Of a stretch of DNA of 64,000 nt, positions 24,383 through 33,588 are shown piece after piece. This DNA comes from Mycobacterium sp. UM_CSW (GTDB lineage: Bacteria > Actinomycetota > Actinomycetes > Mycobacteriales > Mycobacteriaceae). A program made the translations under genes and the position numbers. Under the pieces are notes generated by a model. That model had not been told where the DNA came from. It was given only the letters and a program-made list of their open reading frames with translations, and did no database searches. The DNA is taken from assembly GCF_000455205.1 (NCBI RefSeq), contig NZ_AUWQ01000069.1, positions 1 through 64,000 on the forward strand, in the 5' to 3' direction. Numbering within the stretch: position 1 is the first letter of the stretch; every line of letters starts with the position of its first letter.

Positions 24383-26521
24383 ATGGCACAAGCACGGTTG
24401 CAGCCCGGTCAGGTCTTCGCCGGCTACACAATCGAAAGACTGCTCGGCGCCGGCGGAATGGGCGCGGTCTACCTCGCCCGCCACCCCAACCTGCCGAAAC
24501 TGGTGGCCCTGAAGCTGCTCACCCGCGCCGTGACGGACGACGACGACGTGGGTGCCCGCTTCCTGCGCGAGGCGGACCACATTGCCCGCCTCGACCATCC
24601 GAATATCGTCGCGGTTTACGACCGGGGTGACCAGGACGGGCAGTTGTGGATCGCGATGCAGTACATCGATGGTTCCGACGCCGCGGCGGTGGTACGCGAC
24701 GGTCCGATGCCGGCGGCGCGCGCCGTCCGGATCATCTCCGAGACCGCCAAGGCACTCGATTTCGCGCACGCCCGCGACGTGCTGCACCGGGACGTCAAGC
24801 CCGCTAACATCATGCTCACCCGACCCGCCGCCGGCGAGGCCGAACGAGTTCTGCTGGCCGACTTCGGCATTGCCAAAGCCCTCGATGACCGCACCGGACT
24901 CACCGCGACGGGCATGTTCCACGGCAGCCTGCAGTACGCGGCCCCCGAGCAACTCGACCCCGCGATCATCCTCGACGCGCGCGCCGACGAGTACGCCCTC
25001 GGCTGCACCCTGTACAGCCTGCTCACCGGATCTCCGCCCTTCCCCGGCCATACCCCCGAACAGTTGATGCACGGCCACCTGTACCTGCCTCCCCCGCGAC
25101 CCAGCCAAACCCCCGGCATACCCGCGGAAATGGACGGGGTCATCGAACGCGCGCTTGCCAAAGACCGCACCCAGCGATACCCCACCTGCGCGGCACTGGC
25201 CTCCGCCGCACAACACGCCCTCGACTCCGCCGGATCGGACGCGACCGTCGTCGCGCAGAACGGCACGCTCTCGCCGGGGCAGCTTCCCACCCAATTGCGC
25301 CAGGCGCCCGAGCCGCGGGACACCCCCACGCACGGGGTCGCTGGCGCGCCGCCACCGACGACCCGGTCGAAGCGCAAGGGGTTGATCGCGCTGGCGGTGG
25401 TGCTGCTGATCGCCGGTGCGGGTGTCGGCGTGGTGCTGCTCCGAAATGGCATGTCGCCCACGGCAACCGCCGCCGAGCTGGTGCTCACCGGGGCCACCGA
25501 CCCCGGGGCGAACGCGTTCATGCCCCCCGCGGGATCGCCGCCGCCGACCAACACGCAGCCGCCGCCCACACTCCAGCCGCAGGGCGGCGGTGCCCCGGTG
25601 GCCACCCAGCCACTGCCCGGCGACCGCGACGGCCTCTACGGCGGGACCCTCAACAACGCCGAGTGCGACCGCGAAAAGATGATCGCCTTTCTGGGCGGCC
25701 ACCCTGCCCAGGCCGGCGCGTTCGTCGAGGCGCTCAATACCGACCCCACCCTGTATTGGAGTGGTGGACGTCCGTTGGCCCCCGCCGACATCCCTACCTA
25801 CTTGCGCGAACTCACCCCCGTGCTGCTGCGGTTGGACACCCGGGTCACCAACCACGGATTCGACGGAACACACCCCACCACCCTGCAATCGGTCTTCCAA
25901 GCGGGCACCGCGGTGTTCGTCGACGCCCACGGGGTTCCCCGCGCCCGCTGTTACTGCGGCAACCCCCTGACCGCGCCGGCCGCTCTGTCAGGCGATCCGA
26001 AACCTGTCGGCACGGCCTGGGCTGGCTATAAGCCCACGGCGCTCGCCGCCGTCCAGCCCAGCAGCGTGACCATCACCGTCTTCGTCCTCATCGACGTCGT
26101 CACCGGGCAACCCTTCAATCGGCCGGCAGGAACCATTGGCGCCGACGACACCCCACGCAGCCAACCCCTCCCACCGCCCCAACCCGCGCCCAACCCGCCA
26201 CCCGGACCGGCGAACCAGCTCGAGATTGACGGCACCTACGTGATGCACCGGCTGAGCGACAGCTGCCAGGGAACACTGAGCGACCGCACGATGACCGTGA
26301 CTCATGAGGGCAGCGCACTGACCCTCCATCTTGACGCTGGGTTCGCTCTCACCGGCACCCTGAACGCCGATGGATCATTCCAGGCCAGCGGCGGGCCCGC
26401 CGGAAGAGGGGGCGGCACCATGCGGGGTGTCTTCGCCACCGAAGGCGGTCGCACCGTCATCCGCGACGTCACATATCAGACTTCTAAGTGCCTTAGCACC
26501 TTGGCGGGCACCAAGCAGTGA
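24383..26521 (+). CDS. Transmembrane Ser/Thr protein kinase with DUF6777-like exodomain
   Basis: A 712-residue Pkn2-type kinase. The catalytic domain covers residues 14-275: P-loop LGAGGMGAVY, Lys in VALKLL, HRDVKPANI, DFGIAKAL and AAPEQLDP. After a Pro-rich juxtamembrane stretch, one helix (about 335-355, IALAVVLLIAGAGVGVVLL) spans the membrane. The outer part has a Pro/Thr linker, then a domain starting DGLYGGTLNNAECDREKMIA that looks like DUF6777, then a second small domain with two Cys (ending KCLSTLAG). The layout resembles PknF/PknJ-like sensors. ATG 24383 is preferred over GTG 24377 because GAGG lies 8 bases before it. Confidence 0.88.
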   Translation: MAQARLQPGQVFAGYTIERLLGAGGMGAVYLARHPNLPKLVALKLLTRAVTDDDDVGARFLREADHIARLDHPNIVAVYDRGDQDGQLWIAMQYIDGSDAAAVVRDGPMPAARAVRIISETAKALDFAHARDVLHRDVKPANIMLTRPAAGEAERVLLADFGIAKALDDRTGLTATGMFHGSLQYAAPEQLDPAIILDARADEYALGCTLYSLLTGSPPFPGHTPEQLMHGHLYLPPPRPSQTPGIPAEMDGVIERALAKDRTQRYPTCAALASAAQHALDSAGSDATVVAQNGTLSPGQLPTQLRQAPEPRDTPTHGVAGAPPPTTRSKRKGLIALAVVLLIAGAGVGVVLLRNGMSPTATAAELVLTGATDPGANAFMPPAGSPPPTNTQPPPTLQPQGGGAPVATQPLPGDRDGLYGGTLNNAECDREKMIAFLGGHPAQAGAFVEALNTDPTLYWSGGRPLAPADIPTYLRELTPVLLRLDTRVTNHGFDGTHPTTLQSVFQAGTAVFVDAHGVPRARCYCGNPLTAPAALSGDPKPVGTAWAGYKPTALAAVQPSSVTITVFVLIDVVTGQPFNRPAGTIGADDTPRSQPLPPPQPAPNPPPGPANQLEIDGTYVMHRLSDSCQGTLSDRTMTVTHEGSALTLHLDAGFALTGTLNADGSFQASGGPAGRGGGTMRGVFATEGGRTVIRDVTYQTSKCLSTLAGTKQ

Positions 26522-26540
26522 ACGGCACCACCGGGTAGTA

Positions 26541-27281
26541 CTAGCCGGCACCCTTGCCGTTGTCGACGCGATAGACGGCGCCATGGACGGCGGCCGCGGC
26601 GTCGCTGGCGAGGAACGCGATCACATTCGCGACGTCGAGGGGCTGCATCATGCCGCGCGGTGAGGCCGTGCGCAGGATCAGGTCGTAGTTGGGGTTCTCC
26701 GGCGCGCTGAAGTGTTCGATTTGCGGTGTGAGCATGCCGCCCGGGCATACGGCGTTGACGCGCAAGCGATCTGCGGTGTATTCGACCGCCAGCGCGCGGG
26801 TGAGTCCGATCAACCCGTGCTTGGCGGCGCAGTAGCCGGCCGAGTACGCCTGGCCCTCGACACCGGCAATCGAGCCGACGTTGACGATGTTGCCGCCTCG
26901 TTCGAGCAGATGGGGTAGCGCGGCCCGGCACAGGTAGAACGGTCCGTTGAGGTTGACCGCAAGATCTTGTGCCCAGTCGTCGTCGGTCATCGACTCGGTT
27001 CGGCGCATCTGGTGCTTGCCGGCGACGTTGACCAGGGCGTCGAGTCCGCCGAACTCTTGGACGCACTGCTCGACCGCGTCCCTGCAGGCCTGCGGCGAAG
27101 CGACGTCCACCGAGGCGTACGAACCGCGTTCCACGTCATTGAATACCGCGGCCAGGCGTTCGGTGTCGCGGCCGATGCCGAAAACCGTTGCGCCCTGCCG
27201 GGAAAACAGCCGGGCGGTTTCCGCGCCCAGGCCCGACGACGCGCCGGTGACCAACGCGACCTTGCCTTGCAGTGCTGACAT
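26541..27281 (-). CDS. Short-chain dehydrogenase/reductase
   Basis: A 246-residue classical SDR. Cofactor loop TGASSGLG (residues 12-19), NVAG in place of NNAG near 87-90, Ser in NVGSIAGVEG, the YCAAK pair near 149-153 and NAVCPGGMLTPQ are all present, so an active NAD(P)-dependent alcohol/ketone enzyme is expected. Substrate unknown. ATG 27281 follows AAGGG at suitable spacing. It is convergent with the kinase gene (19 bases apart) and lies at the end of a minus-strand run of small genes (27331-29343), so it could share their transcript. Confidence 0.85.
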   Translation of the reverse strand: MSALQGKVALVTGASSGLGAETARLFSRQGATVFGIGRDTERLAAVFNDVERGSYASVDVASPQACRDAVEQCVQEFGGLDALVNVAGKHQMRRTESMTDDDWAQDLAVNLNGPFYLCRAALPHLLERGGNIVNVGSIAGVEGQAYSAGYCAAKHGLIGLTRALAVEYTADRLRVNAVCPGGMLTPQIEHFSAPENPNYDLILRTASPRGMMQPLDVANVIAFLASDAAAAVHGAVYRVDNGKGAG

Positions 27282-27330
27282 ATCGGCCCTTCTTGGTGCG
27301 GTGACGGGCTTCAAAGGCTACATCGCGCCC

Positions 27331-27606
27331 TCAGTACGAGACGATCCGCGCCATGCTGGCGCGCAGAAAATCAACGGGCCCAACGGTTCTCAGCCTCAGG
27401 ATGCGACGCGCGGTGACCGCCACGAGCAGGCTGATCGCGAGCCTGCCCAGCGCCACCCGACTCGTGCGCTGCTTCCAGGTCGGCGGCCGCGAGCCGGCTC
27501 GCCGACCCAGGTAGTAGCCGAAGCATGTCGCGGTTGCGAGTGCGCACAGTAGCGCCAATACCGCCATGACGATCAGCGTCCTTCGTCGCAGTCGCGGGAA
27601 GGTCAC
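27331..27606 (-). CDS. Small hypothetical membrane protein
   Basis: A 91-residue protein starting at GTG 27606. A basic N-terminus (FPRLRRRT) precedes a strong helix (residues 11-34, LIVMAVLALLCALATATCFG), then a very basic cytoplasmic stretch and a weaker second helix (SLLVAVTA). No family recognised. It sits between the DUF1707 genes and the SDR gene on the same strand with gaps under 50 bases. The RBS is poor, so confidence that it is made is moderate. Confidence 0.5.
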   Translation of the reverse strand: MTFPRLRRRTLIVMAVLALLCALATATCFGYYLGRRAGSRPPTWKQRTSRVALGRLAISLLVAVTARRILRLRTVGPVDFLRASMARIVSY

Positions 27607-27645
27607 GCGCGAGATACACCTCGGCCAATAAGTGCGGCTGCCCGA

Positions 27646-28497
27646 TCAGAAGTCCGGCCGGATGCTGCCGTCGGCGTTGACCATGAGGTAGCGCTCGGTC
27701 TGACCGTTGGCGATGTAGAGCTCGATGCGCAGGGTCCCGTCTTGGGCGGATTGAATGCTGATGTACTTGGGGTAGCCGCCGTCTATATGGAGTGTTTGGG
27801 GCGCCGCGTGAAGTGCACCCATGACGGCCTGGACGTCGAATTTGCCAATGTCGCCAAGGGCCGTGTCCATCGGGATGGTGGTGGTGCTGAACGTGCTCCA
27901 CCCGCCCTTGAACATGAATTCCACGGTTTTGTGCGCATTGATCGAGTCGGGGCGCGTGATGATGGCGTAATCGGGATAGACCGCCAGCTCGTAGCCCATC
28001 GTGTCCCCGAATTTCGTCCGAATTTCGGCAACTAAGCCCGACAGCCCGCCCAGGGTCATCAGTTGCGTGGGTGTCTGAGGCTGTGTCGATGATTGCGGCG
28101 ATGCGACGGTTGGTGCCTCCGTTGGCGGCGGCGGCGCGACTACCACCGGGCTGGCGACGGCTGGCTGGGCGCCGTTATCGGGGGTTGCGTTATTCGTGTC
28201 GCCGTACAGACCCCAGGCGATGCCGACGCCCAGTACCCCGACTACCAAGAGCACGGCGATCTGTATCCCCCGGCGGCTGGCTAGCGATTTGAGGCTGGGG
28301 AATTGGGCTGGGGCGCGGCGGATCTGCAGGTCGGATACCAGCGACTGCAGCTCGCCGAGGGTGGTGGCGTTGGTCGCGGCGCTTACCCGCTGGCGGTGCT
28401 CCTCCATCGACAGCTGGCCGTCGCTCAGCGCCAGATCCAGCAGCTGGCAGGTGTCGACACGGTTGCTGTCGGTAGCCCGGGTGTTTGCGGTGGCCAC
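27646..28497 (-). CDS. DUF1707 membrane-anchored protein (copy B)
   Basis: A 283-residue protein. Residues 7-55 are a DUF1707 domain (core CQLLDLALSDGQLSMEEHRQ), a short helical module often found on membrane proteins of actinobacteria. One helix follows (about 80-97, IAVLLVVGVLGVGIAWGLY), then a Pro-rich linker and an outer domain ending SIRPDF. It is paralogous over its full length to the gene at 28519-29343, 21 bases upstream: both share GDTMGYxLxVYxDxA and a C-terminal xxNADGxxR strand. It starts at GTG 28497. Function unknown. Confidence 0.8.
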   Translation of the reverse strand: MATANTRATDSNRVDTCQLLDLALSDGQLSMEEHRQRVSAATNATTLGELQSLVSDLQIRRAPAQFPSLKSLASRRGIQIAVLLVVGVLGVGIAWGLYGDTNNATPDNGAQPAVASPVVVAPPPPTEAPTVASPQSSTQPQTPTQLMTLGGLSGLVAEIRTKFGDTMGYELAVYPDYAIITRPDSINAHKTVEFMFKGGWSTFSTTTIPMDTALGDIGKFDVQAVMGALHAAPQTLHIDGGYPKYISIQSAQDGTLRIELYIANGQTERYLMVNADGSIRPDF

Positions 28498-28518
28498 GGG
28501 AAGATCCTAGAAGGTGGA

Positions 28519-29343
28519 TCAGTTGGTGAGAGGTTTGATCGACCGGACGGTGCCGTCCGCGTTCAGCTCGATGTAGCCGCCGTCGCGGTCTCTAAACACG
28601 TAGATCGAAAGGGCGAGGCTGCCGTCCTTGGCGGATTCGATCATCAGGTAGGTGTTGTTGGCGCCGGGGACGTAGAGGGTCTGCGCAGCCCCGCGCATTA
28701 CGTTCAGCACTTCCTGCACGTTGAACTTGCTCAAGTCACCCGCGGTCGAGGTGGACGGAATGGCGCTGGCACCCCATTGCGACCAGCCGCTCCTGGTGTA
28801 GTGGTAGGTCACCGCGTCGTGAGCGTCCTGGGGGTTGGGACGGTCGAGGTCCGCATGATCCGAGTAGACCACCAGCCGGTAGCCCATGGTGTCACCGATC
28901 TCTTTTCGCATTTGCGCCAACAGCCCCGTCAGCCCGTCGACGGTCTGCAGTTGCAGTGGTGGCGGTGGCGGCGGTGGCGGCGGCGTCGTCGGGGTGATCG
29001 CCGCGGTGCTGGTGGCGGTTGGAGGCGAGGCGGATGGCGACGGCGAAGTGTTGTTGCCGAGCAATTTCCAGCCGATACCGAGGCCCGCGAGCGCCAACAC
29101 AGCAACGCCGGCTATCAGGATGCCCCGTCGACTGGTCGGCGTAGGGGGTTGGGCAGGGGCGGTCTGCATCTGGAGGTCTTCCACGAGCGACCCGAGTTCG
29201 CCGACGGTGGCGGCACGGCGCGCGGCGCTTACCCGCTGGCGGTATTCCTCCATCGAGAGCTGGCCGTCGCTCAGCGCCGCGTCCAGCACCCGTCCGGTCT
29301 CGTCGCGGTCACTGTCGGTAGCCCTGATGTATCCGGCGGACAC
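28519..29343 (-). CDS. DUF1707 membrane-anchored protein (copy A)
   Basis: A 274-residue paralogue of the next gene. DUF1707 is at residues 7-55 (VLDAALSDGQLSMEEYRQRV), a helix at about 74-92 (ILIAGVAVLALAGLGIGWKL), and then a linker with nine consecutive prolines ahead of an outer domain containing LTGLLAQMRKEIGDTMGYRL. It starts at GTG 29343. The pair arose by tandem duplication and kept full open frames, so both probably work. The outer domains, like that of the nearby kinase, face the periplasm. No function can be assigned. Confidence 0.8.
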   Translation of the reverse strand: MSAGYIRATDSDRDETGRVLDAALSDGQLSMEEYRQRVSAARRAATVGELGSLVEDLQMQTAPAQPPTPTSRRGILIAGVAVLALAGLGIGWKLLGNNTSPSPSASPPTATSTAAITPTTPPPPPPPPPLQLQTVDGLTGLLAQMRKEIGDTMGYRLVVYSDHADLDRPNPQDAHDAVTYHYTRSGWSQWGASAIPSTSTAGDLSKFNVQEVLNVMRGAAQTLYVPGANNTYLMIESAKDGSLALSIYVFRDRDGGYIELNADGTVRSIKPLTN

Positions 29344-29466
29344 GAGGGTGAGCGTAACCGAGGATGCACGAGGTCGACGCCGCCAAGACTGAGTGTGCCG
29401 ATCAGGTCGATCCGTGCGTTGCTAGCGCTATCCTCCTCCGGGGTCGGACGAGTGCGAGGAGAGCCG

Positions 29467-30660
29467 ATGCGCGGCAGACGGTTACTTCGACCGATCGCCA
29501 TCGCCGGTGTAGCGGGCTTGGCGGCGTGTAGCCACCCGACGACAAACTCCACTACGGGCAACGGCGGCGCCTCGATCCCCGCCGGACCGCCGTCGATCAC
29601 CAGCGAGCCGTTCGGTCAGGTGGATGGCAACCCGGTGACCCGCTACGCGCTCGCCAGCGGGCGCGGCATGCGTGTGCGAATCCTGAACTACGGCGGCATC
29701 ATTCAGTCCATCGAGATCCCCGATCGCGCCCGAAACGTCGGTAATGTGGTGCTGGGCTTTCCGACCCTGGCCGGCTACGTGAACAACACGGGATCCGCCA
29801 AGACCTATTTCGGCGCCATCGTGGGCCGCTATGGCAACCGGATCGCCAAGGGCGCATTCACGTTGAACGGCAACGAGTATCACTTGCCCACCAACAACAA
29901 CGGCAACAGCCTGCACGGCGGCACCTCGGGCTTCGATACAAAGGTGTGGCAGGCAAGTCAGCAGAACGGTAGCGACCGCGTAAGCCTCAAGCTCCAATAT
30001 GTCAGCCCCGCAGGCGAAATGGGCTATCCCGGAACGCTGACGACCACCGTCACCTACACCGTCGACCAGAACAACGAACTGCGCATCGACTACCACGCGA
30101 CCACCGACGCGCCGACCGTGATCAACCTGACCAATCACAGCTACTTCAACCTGGCAGGTGAGGACACGCTCGACGTCTACGACCAGAAGGTCACCATCAA
30201 TGCCGACAGCTACCTTCCGACCGACCCCACGCAGATCCCGACCGGGCAGATCGCCCCGGTGAAGGGCACACCCTTCGACTTCACCTCGCCGACCGCGATC
30301 GGCGCGCGTATCACCACGAATGACCCGCAGTTGTTGCTCGCCCACGGTTACGACCACAACTGGGTGATCAACCGCGGCAACAACACCGGGCTGGTGCAGG
30401 CGGCCAGGGCCCAAGACCCGAAGTCGGGACGCACCCTGACGGTTTCCACCACCGAGCCCGGCGTGCAGTTCTACACGTCCAACTTCCTCGACGGGGCGTT
30501 CACGGGCACCAGCGGGCACAGCTACCGGCAGGGCGCCGGATTCACGATGGAGACCCAGCACTACCCCGATTCTCCGAATCACCCGAACTTCCCGAGCACC
30601 ACGCTCGAGCCGGGCCAGAGCTACGATTCGACAACCGTCTTCGCCTTCGGCGCCGAGTGA
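29467..30660 (+). CDS. Aldose 1-epimerase, lipoprotein form
   Basis: A 397-residue GalM-type mutarotase. The N-terminus is a lipoprotein signal with lipobox LAAC (Cys at residue 23), so the enzyme is anchored outside the membrane. GalM landmarks: LNYGGIIQSIEIPDRA, IVGRYGNRIAKGAF, NSLHGG, the catalytic His region NLTNHSYFNLAG and catalytic Glu in FTMETQHYPDSPNHP. It interconverts alpha and beta anomers of aldoses. ATG 29467 follows GAGGAGAGCC; a much longer upstream frame antisense to the DUF1707 genes is rejected. A decayed copy of its 5' end is found at 36971. Confidence 0.9.
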   Translation: MRGRRLLRPIAIAGVAGLAACSHPTTNSTTGNGGASIPAGPPSITSEPFGQVDGNPVTRYALASGRGMRVRILNYGGIIQSIEIPDRARNVGNVVLGFPTLAGYVNNTGSAKTYFGAIVGRYGNRIAKGAFTLNGNEYHLPTNNNGNSLHGGTSGFDTKVWQASQQNGSDRVSLKLQYVSPAGEMGYPGTLTTTVTYTVDQNNELRIDYHATTDAPTVINLTNHSYFNLAGEDTLDVYDQKVTINADSYLPTDPTQIPTGQIAPVKGTPFDFTSPTAIGARITTNDPQLLLAHGYDHNWVINRGNNTGLVQAARAQDPKSGRTLTVSTTEPGVQFYTSNFLDGAFTGTSGHSYRQGAGFTMETQHYPDSPNHPNFPSTTLEPGQSYDSTTVFAFGAE

Positions 30661-30675
30661 CTCGCCTGGCGAGTT

Positions 30676-31155
30676 TCAACGCGAAAGCTCCGCAAGGAAC
30701 GCGGGTACCCGGCCGGCGCCAAAGTCATAGAACCGCGCCCAATGCGGCTCGATCGAGATCCGCACCATCTCCGGATACGTCGATCGCACGTTGCGTTCGA
30801 ACTCGGCAAGCTGCGCTTCGTCCATCGACCTCCTCGCCGCGGCGAGGTACTCGTCGGTGACGCCGTCGACGGTTTGCAGTGTGGCAAGGCCACGGACCAA
30901 CAGCGCCTTCGCCTCTTCGGGGGTGGAGCCGGTGTCGATCGTCAGCGCGACTTTCGGACGGGAGGCTAGCGCGCGGGCTTTCGGGGAGGTCGGTGCCGTC
31001 GAGATGACGATGCGTTCGCCGGTCCAGTAGAACCCGACGGGGATGACTCGCGGGAAGCCATCGTGGCCGTTGTAGGCGAGCCGGGCCATTGAACCGGAAA
31101 GCAATTTCTGGGCGTCGGGGTGGCCGAGCTCCCGAGCCAACTCCTGTTTGTCCAT
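30676..31155 (-). CDS. PNPOx-like flavin/F420-binding protein
   Basis: A 159-residue split-barrel protein of the PNPOx-like / F420-binding superfamily. LARLAYNGHDGFPRVIPVGF (near residues 25-44) is the first barrel strand pair, RPKVALTIDTGS the central strand, and VDGVTDEYLAAARRSMDEAQ a helical segment common in this mycobacterial group. The role is probably as a small FMN/F420-dependent reductase or stress protein. ATG 31155 is used; GTG 31158 is equally possible. It is convergent with the epimerase gene, 15 bases apart. A relic of a related gene lies at 34533-34589. Confidence 0.82.
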   Translation of the reverse strand: MDKQELARELGHPDAQKLLSGSMARLAYNGHDGFPRVIPVGFYWTGERIVISTAPTSPKARALASRPKVALTIDTGSTPEEAKALLVRGLATLQTVDGVTDEYLAAARRSMDEAQLAEFERNVRSTYPEMVRISIEPHWARFYDFGAGRVPAFLAELSR

Positions 31156-31338
31156 CACACCGGTATAGCTACCCGGTGCGGACGCAGGTGGATCGTCCGG
31201 GTGAGCTTCGACCGGTCGCGCCCCCTCAGAATGGCCCGCCGCAATTGTGCGATCCCGCTAGATTCCGGCGCGTTTCTTTGACACGTATCGTCGCTGGTTG
31301 ACCGCTAGCCTCATCGGTAGCCGGAGGCAGGGGCGAAT

Positions 31339-32652
31339 ATGAATGCCGACATCAAGACCCGGGTGCATTGGCTGCTGGGATATGGACTGCCGCGTTGGAC
31401 GCTGAAATTGCTCGCGCGCCGGGGCGATCCTTTTTCCCAGCTGTTAATCCAAAGCGGTCAGCCCGACGAAGTGAATCGCCGTATCGAGCAGATACGCCAA
31501 CGGGGACGTATCTGCGCGGTGGTGGGCGGGTGGGTCACCGCCGACGCGCGGATTGTCCGCGACGTGCTGCGCGACGACAGGTTCCGGACCCCGAAACCAT
31601 GGGACCGGTCGCCGTTTCCCGTCGTTCAGCGGATGTTCGCGAAAACCAACCCTGGCGTGCTGAATGGCGTGGAACCGCCGTCTTTGCTTGTTGCCGATCC
31701 ACCCGAGCATGCGCGGTTGCGGCGCTTGGTGTCGCGGGCATTTACCCCTAGGGCGATTGAGGGACTTCGTCAGGGTATTCAGGAGATCGCCGACGCCCTG
31801 CTCGACGATCTCGAAGGCAGCAACCAATGCGATTTGATCGCCGCCTATGCCTCCCAGATCCCCATCGCCGTCATCGTCGAGATGCTGGGCATTTCGCGCG
31901 ACGAGGCGCCCTACCTCCAAACATTCGCCGAGCCCGGCACCAAAATCCTTAACAGCACGTCCCCGTCCTGGCGCGAGTACCGGACCGCCGTCGCGGCGTT
32001 GCGCGAGTTCGAAAACTTCCTCGGCGCGCATATCGAGCGCCTACGTCGGGGCCGCGCCGAGGACAGCATCCTGTCCGCCGTCGTGCACGACGGCGACCTC
32101 ACCGAGACCGAGGTGAGGATGTTCGCGGGGCTGCTGCTGGGCGCCGGGTTCATCACCACCACCCATGCGTTCGGCAACGCGGTGGTGGCGCTGGTCGGGC
32201 ATTGCGATCAGCTCGCGCGGCTGCAGGAGCATCCGGAGGGCTGGCCGAACGCGGTCGAGGAGGTGCTGCGCTACGACTCCGTGGCGCATATCGCGGCCCG
32301 GGTGGCTACCGAAACCGTTGAGATCGACGGACATACCGTGCAGGAAGGCTCGACGATGTTCCTTCTGATTGGCGGGGCCAACCGCGATCCGGCCGTCTTC
32401 GAACGTCCCAACGAATTCGACACCGCCCGTGGCAACGCCCGCGAACACATCGGCTTCGGCAGCGGCATCCACAGCTGCCTCGGCGCGTCGCTCGCCCGCA
32501 TGGAACTGCAGATCGGCCTGCAGGCGCTGTTCGAACGCTTCCCCCAGCTGGCCCTGGCCGGCGAGCCGATCCCGAACGACAGCACCCTGCTGCGCGGGAT
32601 CAAGGAGTTGCCCGTCACCCTGAGGCCGGCGAGGGTTGACGTCAGCCGGTGA
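31339..32652 (+). CDS. Cytochrome P450, CYP140-like
   Basis: A 437-residue soluble P450, similar in length and N-terminus to CYP140A1 of M. tuberculosis. The haem loop is FGSGIHSCLGASLAR (near residues 374-388; Cys is the haem ligand), the K-helix ExxR is in AVEEVLRYDS, and the meander ANRDPAVFERPNEF. The I-helix reads LLLGAGFITTTHAFG: the usual acidic residue before Thr is Ile, unlike the AGFETT of CYP140. That residue helps proton delivery to bound oxygen. Electron donors are not adjacent. ATG 31339 follows GGAGGCAGGGG. Substrate unknown. Confidence 0.87.
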   Translation: MNADIKTRVHWLLGYGLPRWTLKLLARRGDPFSQLLIQSGQPDEVNRRIEQIRQRGRICAVVGGWVTADARIVRDVLRDDRFRTPKPWDRSPFPVVQRMFAKTNPGVLNGVEPPSLLVADPPEHARLRRLVSRAFTPRAIEGLRQGIQEIADALLDDLEGSNQCDLIAAYASQIPIAVIVEMLGISRDEAPYLQTFAEPGTKILNSTSPSWREYRTAVAALREFENFLGAHIERLRRGRAEDSILSAVVHDGDLTETEVRMFAGLLLGAGFITTTHAFGNAVVALVGHCDQLARLQEHPEGWPNAVEEVLRYDSVAHIAARVATETVEIDGHTVQEGSTMFLLIGGANRDPAVFERPNEFDTARGNAREHIGFGSGIHSCLGASLARMELQIGLQALFERFPQLALAGEPIPNDSTLLRGIKELPVTLRPARVDVSR

Positions 32653-32910
32653 GGACAGATCCGCCCACTCTCGCCATTCGCTGATTATCGGCGAACTCGT
32701 CGACGACGAGATTTGAGTTAGCTGCCGTCGCGGCGTGACTTGATGATCTCAGGCGTTCGTCGAGCAGTTCCTCGCGTTCCTCGATGGAGCGGCGTTCCCC
32801 GCAGCATGTACCAGTGCGCGCGACGCGGCCCCACCCGCCGGCGTGCTCCACTGCGAAGCTCACAAGTGATGGAAAACCGCCGAGCAACACCTACGCCGAA
32901 TTGGTCGGGA
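32653..32910. other. Gap after P450; no gene seen
   Basis: 258 bases between the P450 stop and the convergent DUF3349 stop. Open frames here are short and lack RBS or family features. Nothing convincing was found. Confidence 0.5.
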
Positions 32911-33189
32911 TCAACGCGACAGCCAATCACCCCTAAGGCGGCGCTGGACACGTTCAAGGTCTGCCGCTGTGGCCGGTTTGTCACTGAACCACGCGATGGT
33001 CGCGCCAATATCGGCGATTTTCAACTCGCCGCGAGCCACCAGGTCTCTGGCCACTGCAGCTACCTCGTCCTCGGATAACCGACGCCGCAACAATGCCAGG
33101 AGCGCTCTGCAGTCGGTCTTGGGGATGCCGTGCGGGTAGCCGGCTCGAATGAACGCCACAAACCTCGCCGCCAAATCACTCAAGCTCAC
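32911..33189 (-). CDS. DUF3349 family protein
   Basis: A 92-residue protein matching DUF3349, a small helical family nearly limited to mycobacteria and relatives (like Rv0543c). Seen: RFVAFIRAGYPHGIPKTDCR near the start, LLALLRRRLSEDEVAAVARD in the middle and the closing RVQRRLRGDWLSR. It starts at GTG 33189. The charged helices and lack of a signal peptide suggest a cytoplasmic protein; its role is unknown. It appears to be a single-gene unit. Confidence 0.85.
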   Translation of the reverse strand: MSLSDLAARFVAFIRAGYPHGIPKTDCRALLALLRRRLSEDEVAAVARDLVARGELKIADIGATIAWFSDKPATAADLERVQRRLRGDWLSR

Positions 33190-33588
33190 CTGACACCCCC
33201 GCGACAGCCGCTAAAGCTACGGATCAGCGCAGCTCATAGCCTAACCCAACAAGCCCGCACCTTCGCCAGCCTCGCGGAGATGTGAAGCGGCGGAAGTGCT
33301 GTCGCGGATCCAAGCTCCGCGCACGCGTGACATCGAGGCCACCGCTTCCCTCTGGTACGTAGGCGGGCCGTCGAATTGACTGCGTGGCCGAGATACGACT
33401 CGTCGAAGGCGGGCTTCGGGCTGACTCGCCGGCAGTTGTTGCACCCCCATTAGCATCAACGATATTCGCGTGTTCGATGTGTACAAGGACACCCCGACCG
33501 CGCGGCGCAACAAATGTCGTGTTCGGCGATCGCGCCGCCATTTGTGGATTACGAGCCTTCCGATGCGAGGAGGCCCGCAGACGAGTAC
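33190..33588. other. 400-base stretch without a supportable gene
   Basis: Between the DUF3349 start and the hydrolase stop. A 90-codon minus-strand frame (33241-33513) ends in SHLREAGEGAGLLG but has no RBS, family features or codon pattern that convince. It may hold the DUF3349 promoter. Confidence 0.45.

Noticed and set aside
23486-25930. Sulfotransferase frame extended to 814 codons
   Set aside because: The extra 550 codons are antisense to the kinase gene; the PAPS loop lies directly after ATG 24268, as in the family.
28303-29466. Long 5' extension of the epimerase frame
   Set aside because: It runs antisense through both DUF1707 genes; the lipoprotein leader and RBS fix the start at 29467.
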